This document shows positions 7,864 to 15,033 of a stretch of DNA of 22,019 nt, piece by piece. The stretch covers positions 1-22,019 of IMG/VR virus record IMGVR_UViG_3300045999_000982; one strand, 5' to 3'. This DNA is from a virus. The translations under genes were made by a program, and so were the position numbers. The notes below the pieces were generated by a model. It saw nothing but the letters and a program-made list of their open reading frames with translations. It was not told where the DNA came from and did no database searches. Position 1 is the stretch's first letter, and each line of letters begins with the position of its first letter.

Positions 7864-8551
7864 TGGGCGCTCCTGTGTTACTGCCGCCGGGCGTTACGCC
7901 GCTATGCGTGTGTGTACCGTCAATCTTTTTGCCCAGCGATGTGATAGAACCTGAAACGTGAACAATATCGCCGCTGATCGTAGCCGCTGCACCACCGCCG
8001 CCCGTGCCAGACATTCCCGCCTGATAGGTCAAAAGCCCTTGCGTGGTGAGTGTGCCTGTGTTGGTCGTGGCAGGCGTTGTGATCGTGACACCGCCCGGCG
8101 CATTGATCGTCAAAGCCCCAGCAGATGACAGCTTGAGAAACGCCCCACCAAAAAACATCATCATTGTGGCGTTATCGTCGGACGGCGCGGCAGATGCACC
8201 CAGATCACACATCACCGCATAAACGTCCTGCAAATCAAACATCCGGCGGTCGTCTGTGCCATCGGTGGCCTGTTGCGAAAAAACCAACAAACATCTATCA
8301 CCCGGATTCACAGGCCCTTTAACGCCTGCCTGCCCGCCAGCGAATGACGGCCAACACACCCGCGCACTGGGAATGATCGGATATTCCAGCGCGTCACCAT
8401 CGGCAAAGTGTTTTTTGCCTGTTGGCTTCACCTTGGCAAGGCCATTGGCATAACTCACAATCGTGCCGGGAATAGCCGTATTCACGTCAAGCAACTGCGA
8501 TCGGACAAGTCCGACAAGTGCATCAATGATGTTTGTTGACGACTCGGCCAT
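7856..8551 (-). CDS. Baseplate spike protein, Gp138 N-terminal domain type (gpV-like)
   Basis: A 231-aa tail spike that probably trimerises at the baseplate centre and pierces the outer membrane. The N-terminal helix (TNIIDALVGLVRSQLLDVN) is followed by an OB-fold-like region with IPGTIVSYANGLAKVKP and VNPGDRCLLVFSQQ, as in Gp138-type spikes. The C-terminal beta-strands (INAPGGVTITTPA) lead to a THTHSG tip motif and a final GGSNTGAP segment. The His-x-His arrangement is known to bind iron at the tip of P2 gpV-like spikes; metal binding here is inferred. The frame also has a GTG at 8587, but ATG 8551 has GAGG upstream and a TGATG overlap with the hub stop, so I choose it. Confidence 0.88.
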   Translation of the reverse strand: MAESSTNIIDALVGLVRSQLLDVNTAIPGTIVSYANGLAKVKPTGKKHFADGDALEYPIIPSARVCWPSFAGGQAGVKGPVNPGDRCLLVFSQQATDGTDDRRMFDLQDVYAVMCDLGASAAPSDDNATMMMFFGGAFLKLSSAGALTINAPGGVTITTPATTNTGTLTTQGLLTYQAGMSGTGGGGAAATISGDIVHVSGSITSLGKKIDGTHTHSGVTPGGSNTGAPNV

Positions 8552-9474
8552 CAGCGCGTGTACCTCAAAGTCAGATAGGTTTGCCACTCTTGGCTGTGAG
8601 TATCACCGTTATGCGTCAATTCTTCAATGCGGAAAAACTCGTTATTGATGCCAACAGATTTAATCTGCACATACCCGCCCGGTTCCAACGTTGGCTGTAG
8701 CAACGTCCGGGCTTTATATCCAAGCACCTGCAAGACCTGCTGCACCTCGCCATCTTCATCTCGCTGCGTGGTACGCCGCACGCCCGGCTGATCCGCAGTG
8801 ATGCCGTCCTTGGCGGCGGCCTTTTCCGTCATGGTTTTTGATTCCTGTTCCGGGGAATCAATCAGGCCCGTGTCAGGTGACAGTACAATGGCTTGTTGAC
8901 GGTAAATGCCGCCTTTTTTGATAATCTGCACCTGCCGGTTCTGGATCGACCATTCCAGATCGGCAAAGTCACAGACCTTATTCATAGCGTCACGCAAGCG
9001 CCCGACAAAGGCAAAGCCGTTGGTGTACTGTCTGTCAACAATGCCTGTAGGAAGCTGACGCACAGGCAGATTGAATCGGCCAGACAGATCACGCAACACC
9101 TGCAAGGCCGTTGCGCCGCGCTCATATGCAACAGACACCTTGGTATCGCGGTACTCCAACAAGCCGTCCTGCATCTCGACCCGCGTTATCCATTCCGGGC
9201 CTTCCCGCGTTGTCAGGCTGCGGCTGATCGTGCCTGTGAAGATCGTCACCGCGCCGATGTCTTGCGCATATCCAGCTTTCAAAATGATGATGTTGCCAAT
9301 GACGGACAACAGCTTCTGCGTATCTTTGGACGCATTGAACACCGACAGGGTGCAATTATTCGGCGTGGCAACAGCGCCCTTCTGGATGCTGAAGGCCATG
9401 CGCAGATCCTTGATCTCGCGGCCAGTGCCACCAGATGGCCCTACAGTCAGCGATGCAACGCGGTCAAACAGCAT
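8551..9474 (-). CDS. Baseplate hub protein (gp44/gpD-like)
   Basis: A 307-aa protein expected to form the trimeric hub between tail tube and spike. It lies directly before the Gp138-type spike gene. The N-terminal half is beta-rich, with LRMAFSIQKGAVATPNNCTL and LKAGYAQDIGAVTIFTGTIS, the pattern of hub barrel domains that begin by describing a coupled coordinate system. The middle has ALQVLRDLSGRFNLPV and a DFADLEWSIQNRQVQII strand pair. A charged linker (EKAAAKDGITADQPGVRRTT) is followed by a final barrel with LLQPTLEPGGYVQIKSVG. The start is 1 nt from the plug stop, and the stop overlaps the spike ATG as TGATG. Confidence 0.82.
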   Translation of the reverse strand: MLFDRVASLTVGPSGGTGREIKDLRMAFSIQKGAVATPNNCTLSVFNASKDTQKLLSVIGNIIILKAGYAQDIGAVTIFTGTISRSLTTREGPEWITRVEMQDGLLEYRDTKVSVAYERGATALQVLRDLSGRFNLPVRQLPTGIVDRQYTNGFAFVGRLRDAMNKVCDFADLEWSIQNRQVQIIKKGGIYRQQAIVLSPDTGLIDSPEQESKTMTEKAAAKDGITADQPGVRRTTQRDEDGEVQQVLQVLGYKARTLLQPTLEPGGYVQIKSVGINNEFFRIEELTHNGDTHSQEWQTYLTLRYTR

Positions 9475-9909
9475 TTACTGATCCCACTCCGAATCGCCAC
9501 CATCCCAGACAGAAGCGCCACTATCCCATATCGTGCCAAGGGGCACTGATGTCGTTGCAACGGTCACAATCTCAACAGGCGCAACCGGGTCAGGCTCATA
9601 ATAATACAGGTTATGGGTTGTTCCCATATCCTCATAACTTGGCCGGGATGATGTGCCGTTTTCCTGAATGAAGAACAGTTCGCCCGGCGGCAGTAGCGTG
9701 CTTTTGAAACGGGATGTCAGGCCAAAATCCTTCACCATTTTGACGTTGCTCAAAATGGGTTCATCATCAGCCGTATTGATTGACAGCGACCAGTAGCCGA
9801 AACGATCATTCCACAAGACGCGCAATATGTAGGGATTGCCGGAAAGCTCCACGCTTAGGCGCTGGTCTGATGTTTCAGGATTCAATGGGATAAGGTATGT
9901 CGCGGTCAT
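9475..9909 (-). CDS. Baseplate plug protein (Pam3 gp18-like)
   Basis: A 144-aa protein resembling the baseplate plug family described from cyanophage Pam3, a small protein that closes the tube above the hub. The beta-rich core includes RVLWNDRFGYWSLSI, a strand pair typical of the family, and a GELFFIQENG turn. The C-terminus is odd and tidy, with three Trp-Asp units in a row (WDSG, WDGG, WDQ) spaced seven residues apart. The gene lies between the Dit-like and hub genes, as expected. Its start is 1 nt beyond the Dit-like stop with only a weak ribosome site, suggesting coupling. Confidence 0.75.
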   Translation of the reverse strand: MTATYLIPLNPETSDQRLSVELSGNPYILRVLWNDRFGYWSLSINTADDEPILSNVKMVKDFGLTSRFKSTLLPPGELFFIQENGTSSRPSYEDMGTTHNLYYYEPDPVAPVEIVTVATTSVPLGTIWDSGASVWDGGDSEWDQ

Positions 9910-9910
9910 A

Positions 9911-10552
9911 TCATTTCTTGAAATAATCGTAGATTGACAGGATCACGGATTGTGCTTCTTTTTTGGCCTCCGCCGCCAGTTCCTGCGCTTGTTTGGTACC
10001 GTTGTTTTTTGTGGCTTCTGTTTTGCGTGCCGTTGATCCTTTTTCGCCGCCAGCCTTGGCAGCTTTTGTCGGATTGATCCCGACAGGCACGTCAACGACT
10101 TGCGTTGCCACCTTGCGGATGTTTACGAACTCGGCGTTAAATTCTATCGCCTCACCCTGCGCCGCATTGCGGGGAATGACGACAGAAGTCAGCACCATGT
10201 TATCATAATTGCGGTACTTGGTGTAAACCGTCATCGGCTCCCGCAGCTTGATAAGCTGATACAGGAAGTCAAAGACGGGTTGCGTCCGTGTCTGCGTCGG
10301 GGTGACGTTAAAAAGCCCACTCAGGTTCGCGCTGGTGTAAATCGGCGCATCCGTCACCACGCCGCTGATCCGCAGCTTGTCGGGCATCTCAATGACGTGA
10401 TCCGTCACAGGCGATCCAATTTCGACAGGATTCATTGTGGCATCGGCTTGCCATTCATGCGATTCATCAAGCGTGGCATCAAGCTCGATGTTGCCAAAAG
10501 CATTGCCGAACGACGTTTGAAACCGCTGCCCACCAAAGAAAAGCCCGATCAT
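9911..10552 (-). CDS. Dit-like / proximal baseplate protein
   Basis: A 213-aa protein just downstream of the tape measure. It probably forms the first baseplate ring below the tail tube. Residues 15-150 are beta-rich and include DATLDESHEWQADATMNPVE, a PVTDHVIEMPDKLRISGVVTD-like segment split over two strands, and a Leu-Ile-Lys-Leu-Arg-Glu-Pro helix. This pattern fits Dit-like phage tail proteins that handle a rotated-axis hub ring. The C-terminal 60 residues are Lys/Ala-rich and look disordered or helical, ending in YDYFKK. Start overlaps the tape-measure stop (ATGA). Confidence 0.75.
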   Translation of the reverse strand: MIGLFFGGQRFQTSFGNAFGNIELDATLDESHEWQADATMNPVEIGSPVTDHVIEMPDKLRISGVVTDAPIYTSANLSGLFNVTPTQTRTQPVFDFLYQLIKLREPMTVYTKYRNYDNMVLTSVVIPRNAAQGEAIEFNAEFVNIRKVATQVVDVPVGINPTKAAKAGGEKGSTARKTEATKNNGTKQAQELAAEAKKEAQSVILSIYDYFKK

Positions 10553-11967
10553 CGCGCACCTACCGTATTTGCTATATTACGAGCAAGTGTATCATCAACA
10601 GCTTTATTGATCTCGCGCATCCAGATAGGCGCTTGATCTGGTGAGGTTCCGGGTGGAAGGGTGACGTTGACATTCACATTACTTTGCACTGGTCTGCCAT
10701 TCGCGCCAATGTCCGTAAAATCCATCAGCGGCCTGTTCGCCATTGGACGTGGCGCAAACGATCCCTGTTCAAAGCCAGCCTTTTCAAGGAGCCAAGGTGC
10801 CCACCCGCCCATAAAATTTTTAACATCTTCGCCAAATCGCGCAATGCCGTTAAGCGTTGTAAACCTGTCAATCAGATAATCTACAGCATCAGCCGTGACT
10901 GAGGCATCACCACGAATACCAGCAAACACATCTTGCACAATCAAAGCGGCGGCAAGTACAGCTCCAGCAAGCAATAGCCATTTCGCCCGCAACAGAAATG
11001 TTTTTCGATCGAGCGTTACAAGGCTTTTGATGATCTTTCCGGCAATCACCGTGGTAATCAGGCTGCCAATGTAACTTACAAGGTTACCAAAACCGCCAAA
11101 AGCATCTTTAACCTTGTAAATCCCGGATTCGATAAAATCGAATGACTTTACAATCGTGCCAGCAATTCGCGTGACCGCCATACTTTCGCGGTTCATGCGG
11201 TCAATCATAGCGGTGAAGTCGTTCCGCACGACCTGCGTTGCACCCCCAATGGTCAGCGGGATCGAAAGCATCTGCTTTCTGATTTCCGGGGCCATTTTCT
11301 GAAACGCCAATGCCAAATCTTTGGCGACAAGCTCGCCATTGGCCGACATATCGTAAAGCGCACCAAGGGTGATTTTGGTGTTGCCCGTGACATCCTGAAG
11401 CGCCACAACCATCTTTTCTTTAAAGTCGGTTGAAAGCCCTTCCATGAATGAGCGGAATTCGTCACCGTCTAGTTTGCCCTTCTGAAACGCTTGGGAAAGC
11501 TGGAGCGTGACAGATGCAGCTTCTTCCGTGGTTGCGCCATTAATTGCCAGTGCCTGTGAAATGGCATCTGTGACGGTTAAGACCTCTTCTTGCGTTTTAA
11601 GATAGTCTTTTGTTGCCCCAGCAAGCCGCACATACAAAGTGCCATAAGCATTTAAGGACGTTCTGGCAAAGTTCGCACGTTCGACCAATTCATCAAACGC
11701 CGCGCCAGCGTCTCCAATGGTCTGCGGCACCAGTGCAAGCCGCGCACGCAGACTTTGAGCGGCATCGGCAACACGGGCAAGAGAAGCGGCTGAGGCGAAA
11801 GAAACATACGCCTGAATCATCAAGCCAATGTTTGAACGCGCCTCTTGTGCCGCGCTAGATATTTCGTTGGTTTTTTTCTTGAGATTATCGGCAGCTTCCT
11901 GCCCGCGCTGCAATGCGCTTGAATCAACAGTAAACCCCAGTTTTGTGATAAGCTCGCGGATAATCAT
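10549..11967 (-). CDS. Tape measure protein (short)
   Basis: A 472-aa tape measure, which sets tail length and is packed in the tube lumen. The N-terminus (LITKLGFTVDSSALQRGQEA) leads into a coiled region. Residues 75-270 match the typical tape-measure domain, with YGTLYVRLAGATKDY, the ATTEEAASVTLQLSQAFQKG motif and NGELVAKDLALAFQKMAPEI. Two hydrophobic segments lie at about 295-312 and 329-349. The C-terminus (NVNVNVTLPPGTSPDQ, then an Asp-Asp-rich helix) is of the kind seen in Mu-like tape measures. At roughly 0.15 nm per residue, the general rule for tape measures, the tail tube would be near 70 nm. ATG 11967 overlaps the stop of the frameshifted chaperone product (ATGA, 11967-11964). Confidence 0.92.
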   Translation of the reverse strand: MIIRELITKLGFTVDSSALQRGQEAADNLKKKTNEISSAAQEARSNIGLMIQAYVSFASAASLARVADAAQSLRARLALVPQTIGDAGAAFDELVERANFARTSLNAYGTLYVRLAGATKDYLKTQEEVLTVTDAISQALAINGATTEEAASVTLQLSQAFQKGKLDGDEFRSFMEGLSTDFKEKMVVALQDVTGNTKITLGALYDMSANGELVAKDLALAFQKMAPEIRKQMLSIPLTIGGATQVVRNDFTAMIDRMNRESMAVTRIAGTIVKSFDFIESGIYKVKDAFGGFGNLVSYIGSLITTVIAGKIIKSLVTLDRKTFLLRAKWLLLAGAVLAAALIVQDVFAGIRGDASVTADAVDYLIDRFTTLNGIARFGEDVKNFMGGWAPWLLEKAGFEQGSFAPRPMANRPLMDFTDIGANGRPVQSNVNVNVTLPPGTSPDQAPIWMREINKAVDDTLARNIANTVGAR

Positions 11968-12580
11968 TTCAGAGACTCATGGTATTCTGCTTCGATATCC
12001 GCCTGCATATCAAGGAGAGCATTCAGCGCATGCAAATCCTCAATGGTTGCGGTTCCGTCCTTTACATCCCGCAGCGTTACCTTGCCAGCAAGGATAGGCC
12101 GCCAAATCCATAAATCCGCCTCAACCGCATCGGCCAGATCGCCAGCGTTTACTGTTCGGCTGTCTTTCCTCCGACGAGACCGCCAAAGCGGTTCGCCAGA
12201 GATTTTATAAAAGGGCCGAATTGGTGCTTTGCTACAAGGAAAATCAGCTCATAAAAATCGAACAGATTCTCAGTGGTGAAGCACAAATCAACATCAGTGC
12301 CGCTTTTGATCTGCCGCTTATGCTCCACGCTATACACACGGGATTCTGCGAACAGCGGAAACACAATATCGTCAATGATTTTCTCATCCAGATGCTCGGC
12401 CAGCAGCATTGCCGCCTCTTTCACATCCACATCGCCGATAGAACCTTTCTGCGATACAAGAGCACCCAGAACAGGCACAAGCACCTTCTGAAGCCTCAGA
12501 AAGAGCTTGTTTGCGGCAAAGGCATTCATGCGTACGCAGGTGTACTCACGATTACCGACGATAAAAGTTTCCGTTGTCAT
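11964..12580 (-). CDS. Frameshifted tail assembly chaperone (gpG-T-like fusion, programmed -1 shift)
   Basis: The 143-aa chaperone gene is followed by an open -1 frame that has no plausible start codon of its own near its beginning. It runs to a TGA at 11966-11964 that overlaps the tape-measure ATG. A -1 shift at either candidate slippery site gives a 205-aa fusion. The extension is acidic and helical, with GDLADAVEADLWIWRPILAG and ALNALLDMQADIEAEYHESL. This is the arrangement of lambda gpG/gpGT and its analogues upstream of tape-measure genes, where the extended form binds tape measure and recruits tube protein. The frame, lengths and overlap are seen directly; frameshifting itself is inferred. 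The ORF is too short to appear as a separate gene. Confidence 0.8.
12149..12580 (-). CDS. Tail assembly chaperone (gpG-like, unshifted product)
   Basis: A 143-aa protein encoded between tail tube and tape measure, the standard slot for the tail assembly chaperone. It is mostly helical, with MNAFAANKLFLRLQKVLVPV near the start, an acidic middle (KEAAMLLAEHLDEKIIDDI), and a TTENLFDFYELIFLVAKHQF segment typical of chaperones in this tail type. It ends in GGLVGGKTAEQ. Translation starts at an ATG overlapping the tube stop (TGATG). The in-frame CCC-TTTT heptamer near its end and the open -1 frame beyond indicate a minor, longer product. Confidence 0.85.
   Translation of the reverse strand: MTTETFIVGNREYTCVRMNAFAANKLFLRLQKVLVPVLGALVSQKGSIGDVDVKEAAMLLAEHLDEKIIDDIVFPLFAESRVYSVEHKRQIKSGTDVDLCFTTENLFDFYELIFLVAKHQFGPFIKSLANRFGGLVGGKTAEQ
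12164..12215 (-). promoter_or_regulatory. Candidate -1 ribosomal frameshift region
   Basis: Two heptamers sit in the correct zero-frame phase near the end of the chaperone gene. C-CCT-TTT at 12215-12209 is a perfect X-XXY-YYZ slippery sequence. A-GGA-AAG at 12170-12164 resembles lambda's G-GGA-AAG and overlaps a GGAGG, which could act as a stimulatory Shine-Dalgarno-like element. The -1 frame has no stop codon between the two sites or beyond until 11964. Both sites predict a 205-aa fusion differing only in the peptide between residues 124 and 139. I cannot tell which is used. Confidence 0.65.
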
Positions 12581-13017
12581 CAGTTGCCACCGTGGAACAT
12601 ACGCAGGTCAGCAGCGGTAAACACCCACACGCGCTCGGAAACTTCCTTGCCAAGTGTCAGCTCTGGAATGGTCTTGATCCAGCATTGCGTAGCGGCAGCC
12701 AGTGAACGCCCGGAAAGATCCACAACGGTGATCGGGATAACGGCCTGTCCGCCATTGGCCAGATCATCAATGTTGACCAAAGCCGAAAGCAGATCATTTG
12801 CACCGCTGGTTTGCAGCAACCGGAATTCAAACTCGCCCATGCGGTTTGAATTGCGGGCGCGTGCCACACCACCGTCAGTGCCAACGCGGGTTGTGTAATA
12901 GTCTTCGCTGGCGCGTGCAATAACAGCATCGCCATCAGAAAACGCCGTCACGATGACGGGGCCAACCGTCACCACGACTTGCGATGGATCATAAGAACCG
13001 GAAAGGGTTGCAGCCAT
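12580..13017 (-). CDS. Tail tube protein (DUF3277-like)
   Basis: A 145-aa tail tube subunit located directly after the sheath gene. The sequence has the DUF3277 pattern: GSYDPSQVVVTVGPVIVTAF at the N-terminus, GDAVIARASEDYYTTRVGTD in the middle, then NRMGEFEFRLLQTSGANDLL and an ITVVDLSGRS strand. These fit the beta-barrel tube fold that builds hexameric rings. AGGAG lies 10 nt upstream of the ATG, one of the strongest ribosome sites in the window, consistent with high demand for the protein. The stop overlaps the chaperone start as TGATG. Confidence 0.9.
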   Translation of the reverse strand: MAATLSGSYDPSQVVVTVGPVIVTAFSDGDAVIARASEDYYTTRVGTDGGVARARNSNRMGEFEFRLLQTSGANDLLSALVNIDDLANGGQAVIPITVVDLSGRSLAAATQCWIKTIPELTLGKEVSERVWVFTAADLRMFHGGN

Positions 13018-13030
13018 GATGATTTAGCTC

Positions 13031-14362
13031 CTAAAGTTCGTAAGCAAGAGCGCCAGTGATTTCGACCACATGGATCGCACCAGCAAGGCGGGCAGTGAAT
13101 GACAGATCAAGAATCCGGCTGGCTTTAACCTCCGCCGAAACGTTCGAAGCGCGGGGATAGGTGATGACAAAGCCCGGAACCGTTGCACCTGTGGCATCCA
13201 GCTCATCAGGGGCAATCCCACCAACATTTTGGCCTTCTTGCAAAGAACGCCGCAGGTTGTTGACACACAGCGCAATGCCTTGATCCGTGTACGGCACTTT
13301 GTCACGGTTGATAAGCATCTGCACCATCGACACCTGAATGGTGTCTTTGAGCCAATCCCGGAACCGGATCACATCAATCCACTCGCCGCCAGCGGTCTTG
13401 CCGGGGTTGGTGAGTGCGATGCTTTCCTGATAATATTCAAACGTGTTGCCGCCCTTGTTGAAGATCGTCTGGCGGTTGGTGGCTGTGATTTTGGGCACCG
13501 TGATGCTCGACAGACCTTTGAGCGCCCACGTTTCAGAACCCGGCTGGATCGTAAACACCCGCGCCGCCCAAGCTGCATCAGGGTATTCCGTAGCGGCATT
13601 CGGATGATACAGAACAGCCGTGCGAAAATAGTTGGTTGCCTTAAGCTGACTGATAAGGTCAGTGCTGGAGCCGACGTTCAAAACATCAGCTTCAGATGTC
13701 GCCGTGATGAAAAGCTTTTCATTAGCTTCCACCCACTCGGCAGCGTCAAGCTGTGTCTGCTTCACCCGCTCGGCCATGACAAGGCCGTACCATTCCGGGT
13801 CTTCATCCAGAATGGCGTTCAAATCATCTTCAACCGCAGTGCTGGCCGCAAGCGGAGAGATTGTGCCCCATTGCAGATTGGTCAGCAGTTCAATGGATGA
13901 AATGTTCGTCCCAATCCAAGCCAGCTCGAGCGTGTTGCCGACCACCGTTGCCGTGATGATTTCATCCGTATCAGCAGCCACAGCAGCAGCAAGGCCTGCC
14001 ACAATCTCAGCGGCAGTGGGTGTGCCGTCAGCGGTAAAGCTGTAAGTGTCATTGCCAACCTTGAACGAATACACGCCAAGGGCAATCAGGCTTGACGGCT
14101 GAATCACGCCTTTCAGTACATCGCGGCGGCCAACTTTGACCTTTGTCGGGCGCGGCGTTTGCGAGAACGCATCAGACAGCGCCGTTTTGATATATGGCGG
14201 AAGATCATCCTCAGCAGCGGCGGCATAGCTGGTATAAACGCGCACCCGTTCCGGAAACGTCATCAGCGGCGCAACGATAATGGGGATACCAAACTCGCCA
14301 CGGGTTACGCCGGTGGTTTGCAGGGCAATCTGTACGGAAACGATATCGTCAAGGGTGGCCAT
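13031..14362 (-). CDS. Tail sheath protein (DUF3383-like)
   Basis: A 443-aa contractile sheath subunit of the DUF3383 type. The N-terminus (DDIVSVQIALQTTGVTRGEF) is the handshake-arm and core start typical of the family, followed by IPIIVAPLMTFPERVRVYTS. The C-terminal third includes FIQ-type strands, GKTAGGEWIDVIRFRDWLKD and SRILDLSFTARLAGAIHVVE, which fit the conserved core and C-terminal arm. Residues 96-165 form a small inserted domain (FTADGTPTAAEIVAGLAAA) shared with the baseplate J-like protein. GAGG precedes the ATG. Sheath directly followed by tube, chaperone and tape measure shows this is a contractile-tailed phage. Confidence 0.93.
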   Translation of the reverse strand: MATLDDIVSVQIALQTTGVTRGEFGIPIIVAPLMTFPERVRVYTSYAAAAEDDLPPYIKTALSDAFSQTPRPTKVKVGRRDVLKGVIQPSSLIALGVYSFKVGNDTYSFTADGTPTAAEIVAGLAAAVAADTDEIITATVVGNTLELAWIGTNISSIELLTNLQWGTISPLAASTAVEDDLNAILDEDPEWYGLVMAERVKQTQLDAAEWVEANEKLFITATSEADVLNVGSSTDLISQLKATNYFRTAVLYHPNAATEYPDAAWAARVFTIQPGSETWALKGLSSITVPKITATNRQTIFNKGGNTFEYYQESIALTNPGKTAGGEWIDVIRFRDWLKDTIQVSMVQMLINRDKVPYTDQGIALCVNNLRRSLQEGQNVGGIAPDELDATGATVPGFVITYPRASNVSAEVKASRILDLSFTARLAGAIHVVEITGALAYEL

Positions 14363-14364
14363 GG

Positions 14365-14841
14365 TTAATCCTCTGTCTGCGTGACGTTAACCGTTTCAAT
14401 GATTCCCACGCGGTCTTCAAGGAATACACCGAAACGGATGAATAAGTCAAATGATGCGCGTGGTTCTATTGATTGATCGTCCATCACAAATGGAATGTTT
14501 TGCACTGGCCCGACATTGTAACAGGATATATTTTGCGCTGCCCAAGCATCGCGCACGGTCTGCTTTGCCATGTCATCCCGAACGCCAGCGACAACAATTT
14601 GCGCATCACCGCCAATGCGCTGCAGGTTTACCGTTGCCTCGCGCACGCCCCGGATCGTCAGATCCCCATCATTATCCACGCCGTTGCTGTATTCATCAGA
14701 TCCAATGATGTTTTGCACATCCAAACGTATCGTCCAATACGGCAAGGCCGGACGCGGCGCGTTCTGATCGGCAAAGATCAGGGTTTCCGCACCGACGCGG
14801 GCTTTCAGCAACGTGTAAAGCTTTGATTTCAGCGTGTTCAT
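14365..14841 (-). CDS. Neck / tail terminator protein, gp12-like
   Basis: A 158-aa protein placed just before the sheath. It resembles the phage neck terminator gp12-like family, proteins that cap the tail tube and contact the head-closure ring. Features are the helical start TLKSKLYTLLKARVGAETLI, the YWTIRLDVQNIIGSDEYS strand pair, TVNLQRIGGDAQIVVAGVRD, and a late strand with SFDLFIRFGVFLEDRVGIIE, which I recognise from this family. The ATG overlaps the stop of the 63-aa gene (ATGA). The sheath ATG follows its stop by 2 nt. Confidence 0.78.
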   Translation of the reverse strand: MNTLKSKLYTLLKARVGAETLIFADQNAPRPALPYWTIRLDVQNIIGSDEYSNGVDNDGDLTIRGVREATVNLQRIGGDAQIVVAGVRDDMAKQTVRDAWAAQNISCYNVGPVQNIPFVMDDQSIEPRASFDLFIRFGVFLEDRVGIIETVNVTQTED

Positions 14842-15029
14842 TTCTGCTTAGGTAATTTCATAGCCCAAGAAGAACCCTTTTTGCGGCCTTCCGAAATGTT
14901 GATAGCGGTAACCTGCGCTGCGGCTTTCTCGCGTGCGCCCGCGCCAGTATAGCACACGGCGTTTGCAGCGCCCTCAGCTTTAAACCCCTTTACGCCTTTT
15001 GTGGTGCATTCCAAAATCTTTGACGGCAT
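14838..15029 (-). CDS. Small basic protein of the neck region
   Basis: A 63-aa, lysine-rich protein of unknown function (MPSKILECTTKGVKGFKAEG, ending in MKLPKQK). It has two Cys and no obvious fold motif. The frame extends further upstream into the preceding gene, but ATG 15029 has a GGAG 7-8 nt ahead and begins 4 nt after the preceding stop, so it is the better start. Its TGA overlaps the neck-terminator ATG (ATGA), which argues that it is translated. Role unknown. Confidence 0.65.
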   Translation of the reverse strand: MPSKILECTTKGVKGFKAEGAANAVCYTGAGAREKAAAQVTAINISEGRKKGSSWAMKLPKQK

Positions 15030-15033
15030 GCAA

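Noticed and set aside
7856-8551. Lysozyme domain in the spike protein
   Set aside because: Some spikes carry one, but this protein is only 231 aa and its middle and end are beta-strand sequence without a glycosidase motif.
8552-8587. GTG start for the spike protein at 8587
   Set aside because: The region overlaps the hub gene end and has a weak ribosome site, while ATG 8551 has GAGG upstream and a TGATG overlap.
12077-12130. Short frame starting at an ATG at 12130 after the chaperone stop
   Set aside because: It ends after 17 codons and has no ribosome site. The -1 frame over the same bases is open to the tape-measure start and explains the region.
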